The translations under genes were made by a program, and so were the position numbers. From an uncultured Marinobacterium sp. (lineage in GTDB: Bacteria > Pseudomonadota > Gammaproteobacteria > Pseudomonadales > Balneatricaceae), in assembly GCA_947501565.1 (NCBI GenBank), contig CANMWJ010000010.1, forward strand, positions 1 through 64,000: a stretch of DNA of 64,000 nt, written 5' to 3'. This document shows positions 48,233 through 58,336 of this stretch, piece by piece; within the stretch, counting starts at the first letter, position 1, and each line of letters opens with the position of its first letter. The notes below the pieces were generated by a model. The model ran no database searches, was not told the origin of the DNA, and was given only the letters and a program-made list of their open reading frames with translations.

Positions 48233-49530
48233 CAAGGCTAGTTTTTCATCATGATCACAATAGCTTACCGGCTGCGTCTGCGTCCGTAATGCCGATTCAA
48301 TTGTATGGGTTGTCAGGCCAGAGCCGCGGCGATATATCGGTTATTGGCAATCCGATTGTAGATAAGATCAAGCGCTTGGGGGTGGCCTTAACTCCTGAGG
48401 TCATGGATTTTTTGAGTATTGCATTAGCTGTAACTGCTGCCGATACGTTTGTTCGCAGAGATGATGCCGCTGATGGTTGGTCTAGACAGATATCAATTCA
48501 GCTACCACTACATGAACCTGATCGCTGGACAGCGCTGGTAGATACGCTTCAGAAGGCATTTCATTTTTTAAGTGGAGACCAGTGGGAATTTCAGTTTAGC
48601 AATGGAGGATTTCCACCGCCGATTCCGTACAAGCGGCGAGATAGGTTCCAACTCATTAAGATGCGTGGATTGGATTGCGTCAGTCTTTTTTCAGGAGGAT
48701 TGGATTCTGCAATAGGCGTGATCGATTTACTCCATGAGGGTCGAAAACCGTTATTAGTCAGTCATGCTTACAAGGGAGATAGCACTTACCAAGATATGCT
48801 TGTAAGACAGCTAAGCGGTCGCTATTCGCGATTTGCAGTTAATGCGCACCCAGTTTCTGCTAATGGCGAAACGGATATTACAATGCGAACGCGTAGCAGT
48901 AATTTTATTGCTTTTGCAGCTGTAGCCTCTGTCGCAGTCAAGGCGGTAAATCAGGTAGAGTGTGTCGATTTATTTGTACCGGAAAATGGGTTCATATCCC
49001 TCAATGCACCTCTCACAACCCGTCGAATTGGCTCGCTCAGCACTAGAACCACTCACCCATATTTTCTCGGGCTGGTGCAAGAAATATTTGATACCGTGGG
49101 AATACCGTGCCTGATTAAAAACCCTTACCAGTTCATGACGAAAGGCGAGATGGTTTTAGGCTGCAACGACCAACAGCTATTGAAACAAATTATTGGCAAC
49201 ACAGTGTCCTGCAGCCACTGGAAGCGAGCGAATCAACAGTGTGGGTATTGTGTTCCGTGCAGTATACGTCGAGCAGCGTTACATGCTGGCGGAAATAGTG
49301 ATGACGGATACCAATTTGACGATTTACCAAGAGTTCTTTCGGAAATTGATAAACGAGATGATGTTATGGCCTTATGTGTTGCGATCGCGCAAAAGGAAAC
49401 GAGAAAGATTGGGCCGTGGATCTCAGATAGCGGCCCACTGCCGACCGAACACTTTAGTAGTTATAAAAATGTTTTTACTCGAGGGCTGGATGAGGTGAAT
49501 AGCTTTTTCAAGGCGGTGGGAATTCAGTGA
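48229..49530 (+). CDS. qatC: QatC: QueC-like deazaguanine-synthase homologue
   Basis: A 433-residue protein. The PP-loop ATP-pyrophosphatase motif FSGGLDS is at 154-160, and a QueC-type zinc site is formed by C328, C338, C341 and C344 (CGYCVPC). QueC makes 7-cyano-7-deazaguanine in queuosine synthesis; this one is over 430 residues against about 230 for QueC, with an extra N-terminal domain of about 145 residues, as in defence-associated QatC. Whether it makes a deazapurine or modifies another target is unknown. The ATG at 48229 (ATGA overlap with qatB) is chosen over one eight codons earlier. Confidence 0.9.
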   Translation: MTRLVFHHDHNSLPAASASVMPIQLYGLSGQSRGDISVIGNPIVDKIKRLGVALTPEVMDFLSIALAVTAADTFVRRDDAADGWSRQISIQLPLHEPDRWTALVDTLQKAFHFLSGDQWEFQFSNGGFPPPIPYKRRDRFQLIKMRGLDCVSLFSGGLDSAIGVIDLLHEGRKPLLVSHAYKGDSTYQDMLVRQLSGRYSRFAVNAHPVSANGETDITMRTRSSNFIAFAAVASVAVKAVNQVECVDLFVPENGFISLNAPLTTRRIGSLSTRTTHPYFLGLVQEIFDTVGIPCLIKNPYQFMTKGEMVLGCNDQQLLKQIIGNTVSCSHWKRANQQCGYCVPCSIRRAALHAGGNSDDGYQFDDLPRVLSEIDKRDDVMALCVAIAQKETRKIGPWISDSGPLPTEHFSSYKNVFTRGLDEVNSFFKAVGIQ

Positions 49531-50264
49531 TGATGGACATGCATTGCCATCTAGATCTGTACCCAGTCCCTTTTGAAGTTGCAAAACAGTGTGATGAAAA
49601 AGGGCTTTATGTGCTTTCTGTTACTACGACACCAAAAGCGTGGGACGGCACCAATAGGCTGGCAACTGGATATAAACGAATCCAAACAGCGCTGGGATTG
49701 CACCCGCAGTTAGCTCACCAAAGAGCGAATGAATTGGAATTGTTTGATTCTCTTCTGCCCGATGCTAAGTATGTAGGAGAAATTGGGCTAGATGGTGGGA
49801 AGGGCTACAAGGAACACTGGAATACTCAACTTAAAGTTTTTAGACATATACTTAAGCAAGTTAACAATGCTGGTGGCCGCATTATGACGATACATAGCCG
49901 TGCGTGTGCCGGTCTAGTCCTAGACGAGCTGGAAGGAATAGAGGGAATTCCAATTTTGCATTGGTTTACTGGTACAAAAACTGAGCTCAAAAAAGCCTTG
50001 ATTATGGGCTGCTGGTTTTCAGTTGGACCGGCGATGATGGAAACAAAACGCGGGAAGGAATTGGTATCAAGTATCCCGAAAGATCGAGTATTGATAGAGA
50101 CCGATGGGCCTTTTGCGAAAGTAAAAGGTCTGCCGATAATGCCTTGGGATGCTGGCCAAGTTTCTCACAGTCTTGCTGAAATCTGGGGGACTTCATCGTT
50201 AGAGGTTAATGAAATCTTAATATGCAACTTAAAACGATTGATAGCAAACAATGAAAGTCGCTAA
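49530..50264 (+). CDS. qatD: QatD: TatD-like metal-dependent DNase
   Basis: A 244-residue TatD-family hydrolase. The metal ligands start with HCH (H5 and H7), followed by GEIGLDGG with the central glutamate, TIHSRA, LHWFTG and, near the end, IETDGPF with the final aspartate. It presumably acts as the nuclease of the Qat system. The ATG at 49530 overlaps the qatC stop (TGATG); a GTG one codon before and an ATG one codon after are alternatives. Its stop TAA is the first part of an attC-type TAACAA core, unusual for an ordinary operon and typical of an integron cassette end. Confidence 0.88.
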   Translation: MMDMHCHLDLYPVPFEVAKQCDEKGLYVLSVTTTPKAWDGTNRLATGYKRIQTALGLHPQLAHQRANELELFDSLLPDAKYVGEIGLDGGKGYKEHWNTQLKVFRHILKQVNNAGGRIMTIHSRACAGLVLDELEGIEGIPILHWFTGTKTELKKALIMGCWFSVGPAMMETKRGKELVSSIPKDRVLIETDGPFAKVKGLPIMPWDAGQVSHSLAEIWGTSSLEVNEILICNLKRLIANNESR

Positions 50265-50306
50265 CAAAGCATTGCAGCGGACAAGCCGCTGAAGGCGGCG
50301 TTAGGT
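50259..50306. other. Short attC-like site between qatD and the DUF1643 gene
   Basis: The site runs from CGCTAAC (50259-50265) to GTTAGGT (50300-50306), which fits the GTTRRRY core exactly. Between them CAGCGG (50275-50280) and CCGCTG (50286-50291) form an inner stem with a five-base loop, and eight- to nine-base unpaired spacers separate inner and outer boxes, as in real attC sites. The inner loop is much shorter than usual. The qatD stop is in the left core. Confidence 0.65.
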
Positions 50307-50313
50307 ACAACAA

Positions 50314-50832
50314 TTGAAGCAAACTTTCCTTCATCGCCCAGGATTAGAAATAGAGGCCGACTTTTCATGTGAGACTCCACCGGTGTTCCGCTATCGACTT
50401 AGCGCAACGAAGGTAGGAAGTTCTGCGCTACCTAAAACGGTCTGCGCCATAATGCAGAACCCGAGCTATGCGTGTGTTGAATTTGCAGATAAATCAGTAC
50501 AAGTATTGGAACGGGTGGTTTTTGAGAAAAATCTTGAAGAGTTTTTAGGTGTCGAGCGCCTTGTAGTCGTTAATCAATTCGCCTTCATTCAAACGAATGG
50601 CTTCGTTGGTAGCAGAGAACAAATTGGCACCCGAAACAATGCAGCTATCGAAGAAGCCATCAAGCAGTCTGATATCGTTCTCGTCGCATGGGGTAAGGAC
50701 AATGGCTTTGCCGAGCGCCAAAACGAAATACTAGAAATGGTACGGTCTTACCCTGGAAGGCGACTACTGCAAACGAGCCGGCACCCTTCACGAGTGATCT
50801 ATGATGGGTTTATCCAGGAGTTTCGTACCTAA
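50314..50832 (+). CDS. DUF1643 protein in an integron-cassette-like unit
   Basis: A 172-residue DUF1643 protein of unknown function. It opens MKQTFLHRPG and contains TVCAIMQNPSYA, then VVVNQFAFIQTNG and ELVAWGK-type text (IVLVAWGKDNGF), the family's conserved N-P and W-G-K elements. TTG 50314 has only a weak TTAGG upstream, so a later start cannot be excluded. Upstream, the attC-like 3' core GTTAGGTAC (50300-50308) is the exact reverse complement of GTACCTAAC (50825-50833), which contains the stop codon. That is the relation expected between the two ends of one inserted integron cassette. The product may be a defence or accessory protein; function unknown. Confidence 0.8.
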   Translation: MKQTFLHRPGLEIEADFSCETPPVFRYRLSATKVGSSALPKTVCAIMQNPSYACVEFADKSVQVLERVVFEKNLEEFLGVERLVVVNQFAFIQTNGFVGSREQIGTRNNAAIEEAIKQSDIVLVAWGKDNGFAERQNEILEMVRSYPGRRLLQTSRHPSRVIYDGFIQEFRT

Positions 50833-50870
50833 CAATTCACAGCACCGGACGCTGTAGTTCACCTTGCCTA
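50825..50870. other. Degenerate attC-like end of the DUF1643 cassette
   Basis: A 5' core ACCTAAC fits RYYYAAC and is followed by AATTCACAGC, then an ACAGC/GCTGT inner stem (50839-50843 and 50851-50855). The right-hand GTTRRRY core is missing: the sequence goes on as TTGCCTAACC. The attC seems truncated or decayed, so the cassette may no longer be mobile. Confidence 0.55.
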
Positions 50871-50964
50871 ACCGCCATTAACGGCACTTAGCCATTCATA
50901 CCGCAGCCCTGTCCTGGCTATGCCGCATACGTATATTCCCTTATCAGTGCCGCTTCCGCTACAC

Positions 50965-53095
<2,131 letters not shown>

Positions 53096-53257
53096 TTGAA
53101 AAGCAAAAAAGGCGACACCTATTTAGTGATATCGCTCAGGCTGTATTTTCTATCTTTTCATCCTGATTTCAGTTGAGTGACTTATGTTCCTAATAGAGGC
53201 AGTGAAAAAGAACGATCTTTTCACTGCTGAAACCAGGGCCAACATGAGGTGGCGACG

Positions 53258-53575
53258 ATGAATAACCAGCGATCAGAGCAGTTAAGAAAGGAGAATCTGA
53301 ATTACTCCGGTACCGGCGGTTTGAGCGAAGAGAACAAATCTCAGGGCTTCCTGCCTGCGTTTATGGATGTCTTGAGCGGCGATGTCGTCCTCTCTCGATT
53401 CCGCAATGGTGTGCTGGCACCGTTCCACACGTTAGATGGCTTGCCTGAGCCCTGGGTTATCGCCCGTGACGTACATGGTCACGTTACCGAGATCAAAAGC
53501 TCTGTAGTCTCCGGTTTTGTCCGCCTCGGTCAGTTCTTCACCCGCGAGGAAGCAGCGGCGTTTGTAAGGATATGA
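53258..53575 (+). CDS. Hypothetical protein, 105 aa
   Basis: No family was recognised. It begins MNNQRSEQLRKENLNYSGTG, is rich in hydrophilic residues at first, then forms strand-like segments (LAPFHTLDGLPEPWVIARDV) and ends TREEAAAFVRI. It has no signal or membrane segment. ATG 53258 follows GAGGT by eight bases, a good ribosome site; an upstream in-frame GTG at 53249 is less likely. It stands alone and is followed by a strong hairpin. Confidence 0.6.
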   Translation: MNNQRSEQLRKENLNYSGTGGLSEENKSQGFLPAFMDVLSGDVVLSRFRNGVLAPFHTLDGLPEPWVIARDVHGHVTEIKSSVVSGFVRLGQFFTREEAAAFVRI

Positions 53576-53616
53576 TGTAGAAACCTGACCGATTAGTCTC
53601 CATTCTCTGCCTCTCT

Positions 53617-53640
53617 CCGGCGATCTGCTCAGATCGCCGG
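53617..53640 (+). terminator. Perfect hairpin after hypothetical gene
   Basis: CCGGCGATCT and AGATCGCCGG form a ten-pair stem with a GCTC loop. There is no T-run, so it may act as a weak terminator or mRNA-stabilising stem. Confidence 0.5.
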
Positions 53641-53779
53641 TTCTGCACTAAGCGCCTATCTCCAGTCTTTTATCGATTTATGCTTAAGTGGTAAGTAAAT
53701 ACCATTACTTCTGTTGTCGAAAGTTAGGTAGGATTACTGATAACCACCAACACACTGGGCAAAAATAAGGACGATAACG

Positions 53780-55216
53780 ATGTTGGAAAAGCGCGAGTTT
53801 TATATCAACGGGCAGTGGGTACAGCCTGCCGAAGCAAACGATTTTGATGTGATCAACCCGTCCACCGAAGAGGTGTGCGCGGTGATCTCTCTGGGCTCTG
53901 AGGCCGACACCGATGCGGCCGTGGCCGCTGCAAACGCGGCGTTCGACAGCTGGAGTCAGACCAGTAAAGAGGAGCGTCTGGCGCTGCTGGACAAACTTTA
54001 CGCTAACTACAAAGCGCGTTCTGCCGAGATGGCAGAGGCGATCTCCACCGAGATGGGTGCTCCTATGGCGCTGGCGCAGACCGCGCAGTGGGGCGCTGGT
54101 GCTGGGCATATTAAAAACCTGATGCGTGCCCTGAAAACCTTCGATTTCGATCAGCCGCTGGGTGAACACGCACCGGGCAACCAGATTATCTACGAACCGG
54201 TCGGTGTATGTGCCCTGATCACGCCGTGGAACTGGCCGATGAACCAGGTGGCGCTGAAGGTGATTGCGGCGCTGGCAGCAGGTTGCACCATGGTGCTGAA
54301 ACCGTCTGAGATCTCTCCGCTTTCCGCGATGCTGTTTGCCGAGATGATCGACGATGCCGGTTTCCCGGCGGGTGTCTTCAACCTGGTGAACGGTGACGGT
54401 CCGGGTGTGGGCAGCCAGCTATCCGGTCACGCAGATATCGATATGGTCTCCTTTACCGGTTCCACCCGTGCCGGTGTGGCGATCTCCAAGAATGCTGCAG
54501 ATACCGTTAAACGCGTTAGCCTGGAGCTGGGTGGTAAGGGCGCGAACATCGTTTTTGCCGATGCGGATGAGAAAGCGGTTACCCGTGGTGTGCGTCACTG
54601 CTTCAACAACACCGGGCAGTCCTGTAACGCGCCGACCCGTATGCTGGTGGAGCGCTCCCTCTACGATCAGGCGGTAGAAACCGCAACTCAGGTCGCAGCG
54701 AAAACCAGCGTCGATATCGCCTCTATAGAGGGGCGTCATATCGGTCCGGTGGTATCCGAAGCGCAGTATCAGAAGATTCAGACCCTGATCGCCAAGGGTA
54801 TCGATGAAGGTGCCAAACTGGTCGCTGGCGGTCTGGGTAAACCAGAGGGGATGGATAAAGGGTACTTTGTGCGTCCGACCGTGTTTGCCGACGTGAACAA
54901 CGAGATGACCATCGCGCGGGAAGAGATCTTCGGCCCTGTGCTCTCCATCATCCCGTTCGACAGCGAAGAGGAGGCGATCCGTATCGCCAACGATACGCCG
55001 TACGGCCTGACCAACTACATCCAGACCCAGGATGGCGAAAAGGCCAACCGCGTTGCGCGCCGTTTGCGTTCCGGTATGGTCCAGATCAACGGTGAGATGC
55101 TGGGTGCCGGTGCGCCGTTTGGTGGCTACAAGCAGTCCGGTAACGGCCGCGAAGGTGGTTCTTGGGGACTGGAAGAGTTCCTTGAAGTGAAAGCGGTTAC
55201 CGGCTGGACCGCGTAA
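53780..55216 (+). CDS. NAD(P)-dependent aldehyde dehydrogenase
   Basis: A 478-residue soluble enzyme. The catalytic glutamate is E249 (SLELGGKGAN) and the nucleophile C282 (NNTGQSCNAP); TPWNWPMNQ and FTGST hold the NAD-binding turns. It oxidises an aldehyde to an acid; the aldehyde is unknown, and no alcohol or amine enzyme lies nearby. Upstream, TGGTA and TACCA (53689-53704) form a short dyad in the promoter region, which may be an operator. The following gene converges on it, leaving only 7 bp. Confidence 0.9.
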   Translation: MLEKREFYINGQWVQPAEANDFDVINPSTEEVCAVISLGSEADTDAAVAAANAAFDSWSQTSKEERLALLDKLYANYKARSAEMAEAISTEMGAPMALAQTAQWGAGAGHIKNLMRALKTFDFDQPLGEHAPGNQIIYEPVGVCALITPWNWPMNQVALKVIAALAAGCTMVLKPSEISPLSAMLFAEMIDDAGFPAGVFNLVNGDGPGVGSQLSGHADIDMVSFTGSTRAGVAISKNAADTVKRVSLELGGKGANIVFADADEKAVTRGVRHCFNNTGQSCNAPTRMLVERSLYDQAVETATQVAAKTSVDIASIEGRHIGPVVSEAQYQKIQTLIAKGIDEGAKLVAGGLGKPEGMDKGYFVRPTVFADVNNEMTIAREEIFGPVLSIIPFDSEEEAIRIANDTPYGLTNYIQTQDGEKANRVARRLRSGMVQINGEMLGAGAPFGGYKQSGNGREGGSWGLEEFLEVKAVTGWTA

Positions 55217-55223
55217 GGCTTTT

Positions 55224-57266
55224 CTACTTAACGCCCGGCCTGACCATCTGTGGACAGGCCCGGGCGACTTCCGCATAGATCTCGTCCGCCTGCTGCTGGT
55301 AACGGCCGGAGAAGTGGAACGGGATCAGATGTTTCACCCCCGCCAGCGTAGCGATCTCGCCGCAGGCTTTAGTGGTCAGGTGACCTGTGAAATAGGCAAG
55401 ATCGCTATCCGCTTCCATAAACGAGGCTTCGCAGAACAGGGTATGGGCATCCTCGGCAAACGCAGCCATTAAGCTGCGATTTTCATCTGTATTTGCCAGA
55501 TCGGTGGCGTAGACCAGTTTTTTCCCTGCACTCTTCAGCAAGATGTCGTCTGCAAGTTCGCCCACTATGTAGTTTTGATCGCCGATCCGGATCGATGTAT
55601 CTAACTGGCCATTTAGCAGATGTTCCTTCAGCGTTTCCAACCAGGGGCCGGGTGTCAGCCCCAACGCTTGCAATCGCTCTTTACGCACGTTGATCTGGCG
55701 TAATGGCTCAAAGGCGTAGGCGATAACGGGTGTAAAGGGGTTGTCGTGGTTCTCCTCTCGTGTGGAGTGGTCGAGGGTAACCGCCCGGATCTGGAACAGT
55801 GCCTCCTGCCAGATCACGTTATTTTTGATCGGCTGTGCCGGCAGTTCTTCGCTCAGCGGCGAACCTGCCGCGATACGCCAGCGCCTTAACAGGTCGCGGT
55901 GTATCTCAAAAATCTCAAAGTGGGGCGCTTTGTCGCCGATCCGGTCCCAAAGTACGCCGTTCAGTAAACCTGAGATATGTTGCGCCAGACCGGGCGGGCC
56001 AAACACCCGGCAGGGCGGATAGTGCCCGATACGGCAGCGCATCAGCCAGAGAAAACCGCAGATATGATCGATGTGGGCGTGGCTGATAAAGATATCGGTG
56101 ACCTGATGCGCCGTGCGTGCAGAGATCGGACCGTGGTAACCCAGATCGAACAGCAGGCAGCGTTTCTGATGGCCGATCTGGAGCAACAGCAGGGGATCGC
56201 CAAAGACGCCGTTAGCGAGGGTGGCGTCCACCATGCCGATGCGCATTTTTAACGGTGGGCTCAGTTGTTCCATGGAGGCGCGGAAAAACTGGGCGTCTTT
56301 TTCTACGGTGCTGATGGTCAGGGAGCGTTTGCCGGAAGGATGGGATGTGGCCTGATCTGATCGGTCGTATGGTTCGGTATGTAATCCCCGTTCGGCAGAA
56401 AAAACCGCATCCCGCACCAACAGTCGTGTTGTGTTGTCAGTGTTGTGTATGGGCGCGCGGATCTTTATGCGGTTGTGGTTGTTGTGTTGGTAGAACGCGG
56501 CGACTTCGCCCATCGCTTGCAAGGCGTTGTCATTGAATAACGCAACCTGTCGTCCCATCCAGTTCAATGCAGCGTTATCTGCTGGCGGTATGCCATTGAT
56601 GGTCAGCGTGTCCAGATCGTACGTTTGTTCTTGAGCCTGTTGCAGGTAATCCTGCCATCTATCAGAGCGGTGCTGCGCCACAATTGATTTAGGTGGTTTG
56701 CGCGCGTCTGGATGGCAGCGGATATAGAGGATAGTCAGATCAAGAGAGGCCAGTATGTTTTCCAGTGGTGGAGATTGGTCCTCTGTAACCAATACCAGAA
56801 TGCGATCAGCCTGGGTGGTGTTCACCAGGCTGGGCAGTAACTCCTCTGCACCTATGCCGCGTGTCAGGCCGGGCGCGTCGATCAGTAATACGCTGTCAGA
56901 TGGGGCAGGGATACGTGCGAGTAGTTTGCTCACCGCTTCGTTCAGTGGCAGACGAAAGCGTCCGGCATCCAGCGTACAGATCGGTTCCTGATCCCTGATC
57001 TTCCAGTCTGTAGTTGTCTGAGCTTTATGATCGGCTGTTAACAGGGTGATCGCACCGGGAATCCCCATATCAGGAGAGCCGGGATCAGCATCCATTATCT
57101 GAACCGGTTGCCTATGATTGAGGAACTCCTGTGCGAGGCTGCGTGTCAGCGTTGATTTTCCTGAGCCCGGTTCGCCGTAAACCAATATACGTCGTGCCCC
57201 AGATAGATGTTTGCGCACAAGGTTTGTGGGATTGTTGGCGAGTGGGGAGGATGGTGTTTTGGGCAT
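55224..57266 (-). CDS. Fusion of Clp1-like P-loop kinase domain and RNase Z-like MBL domain
   Basis: A 680-residue protein joining two domains. The N-terminal half (to about 330) is a P-loop NTPase: Walker A YGEPGSGKSTLTR (about 30-42), then VQIMDADPGSPDMGIPGAIT, the metal-site text of Clp1/Grc3-type polynucleotide 5'-kinases, and VLLIDAPGLTRGIG. The C-terminal half (341-680) is an RNase Z-like metallo-beta-lactamase: SHAHIDHICGFLW (HxHxDH, 396-401), then KLVYATDLANTDE, CEASFMEADSDLAYFTGHLT and LIPFHFSGRY. Both are nucleic-acid-end domains in other proteins, so an RNA-end repair or processing role is inferred. ATG 57266 is preferred because AGAGGA lies seven bases upstream. It is convergent with the aldehyde dehydrogenase gene. 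Confidence 0.8.
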   Translation of the reverse strand: MPKTPSSPLANNPTNLVRKHLSGARRILVYGEPGSGKSTLTRSLAQEFLNHRQPVQIMDADPGSPDMGIPGAITLLTADHKAQTTTDWKIRDQEPICTLDAGRFRLPLNEAVSKLLARIPAPSDSVLLIDAPGLTRGIGAEELLPSLVNTTQADRILVLVTEDQSPPLENILASLDLTILYIRCHPDARKPPKSIVAQHRSDRWQDYLQQAQEQTYDLDTLTINGIPPADNAALNWMGRQVALFNDNALQAMGEVAAFYQHNNHNRIKIRAPIHNTDNTTRLLVRDAVFSAERGLHTEPYDRSDQATSHPSGKRSLTISTVEKDAQFFRASMEQLSPPLKMRIGMVDATLANGVFGDPLLLLQIGHQKRCLLFDLGYHGPISARTAHQVTDIFISHAHIDHICGFLWLMRCRIGHYPPCRVFGPPGLAQHISGLLNGVLWDRIGDKAPHFEIFEIHRDLLRRWRIAAGSPLSEELPAQPIKNNVIWQEALFQIRAVTLDHSTREENHDNPFTPVIAYAFEPLRQINVRKERLQALGLTPGPWLETLKEHLLNGQLDTSIRIGDQNYIVGELADDILLKSAGKKLVYATDLANTDENRSLMAAFAEDAHTLFCEASFMEADSDLAYFTGHLTTKACGEIATLAGVKHLIPFHFSGRYQQQADEIYAEVARACPQMVRPGVK

Positions 57267-57394
57267 GGGACGTTCCTCTGTGGTGCTGATCAGAGGATTG
57301 CTGATCGTATGCCGCAATCAGGTTGGGGCATATAGAGAAGCGTAGCAGAGGGATGGCGCACGGCGGGGCTGAAGTCCGCCATGCATTGGATAGA

Positions 57395-58264
57395 TCAGCG
57401 TTTTAGCTGCCCGATCAATACGCCGCCGATAATCAGTACCAGACCAAATACCGTAGAGATCATCACTGTTTCGCCGACGATTACTGCCAACAGGATCAGT
57501 GAGAGTGGCGGCGATAGATAGACCAGATTGCTCAGCTGGGCAGTGTTGCTGCTCAGACGCAGCGCGTTCATCCAGAGCAGGAAGGCAAATCCCATCTCAA
57601 ACGTGCCGATATAGATGCCGCCGCCAATCGCTGCAAGCGGCATAGCGGTAAAGCCGCCTTGCCACAGCATCAGCAGGCTCAGGATCGGCAGGCTTAAGCC
57701 AAAGCAGAGCAGGAGCGAGGCAACCGCATCCCTTGGTTTGCGGGTATTCAGAATCCAGTAACTGGCAAAAAAGATCGAGCTTCCTGCGCCTAGTGCTACA
57801 CCCAGCGGGTTCTTAAATTCCAATGCGAGCAGGTCGCCCTGGGTGGCGATCACCAGTACGCCGCTGTAGGCGATCAGCACGCTGATACCGTTAAGCCAGG
57901 TGAAGCGCTGACCGAGGAAGGGGACTGCGAGAATGCTGAGCATCACCGCCCAGGTGTAGTTCAGCGCCTGGGCCTGTTGCGCAGGCAGCAGGTCGTAGGC
58001 GGCAAACAGAATCAGGTAGTAGGCAGTGGGGTTGAGCGCCGCCAGCAGCATAAAGTAGCCGGGGGATTCCTTCAGGTATTGGCCCGTCAGCGACAGTTTG
58101 CCCTGAAAGGCTGCGGCAATCGTGAGTATCCCCGTGCTGGCGGCAACTGCCAGCCAGAGCATCTGCAGGGGCGTGATCAGGGAGAGGGTGAGCTTAAAAG
58201 CGCTGGCGACGGTGGACCACATCAATACGCAGCCCAGCGCCATCAGTACGGCGTTCCGGTTCAA
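57395..58264 (-). CDS. DMT-superfamily permease (EamA type)
   Basis: A 289-residue inner-membrane protein with about ten helices in two EamA repeats. It opens MNRNAVLMALGCVLMWSTVA, and TWAVMLSILAVPFLGQRFTW ends the first repeat. Substrate unknown. It lies 72 bp from the Lrp-type gene on the same strand, so they may form an operon; amino-acid export regulated by an Lrp-type protein is a common pairing in this family, which is an inference. Confidence 0.85.
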   Translation of the reverse strand: MNRNAVLMALGCVLMWSTVASAFKLTLSLITPLQMLWLAVAASTGILTIAAAFQGKLSLTGQYLKESPGYFMLLAALNPTAYYLILFAAYDLLPAQQAQALNYTWAVMLSILAVPFLGQRFTWLNGISVLIAYSGVLVIATQGDLLALEFKNPLGVALGAGSSIFFASYWILNTRKPRDAVASLLLCFGLSLPILSLLMLWQGGFTAMPLAAIGGGIYIGTFEMGFAFLLWMNALRLSSNTAQLSNLVYLSPPLSLILLAVIVGETVMISTVFGLVLIIGGVLIGQLKR

Positions 58265-58336
58265 GGTTTATTTGTCCCTAAAATGCGGGTTATATGGGGG
58301 AACGTGGTGCTATCAGTATCGAAAGCATACTTAGCG

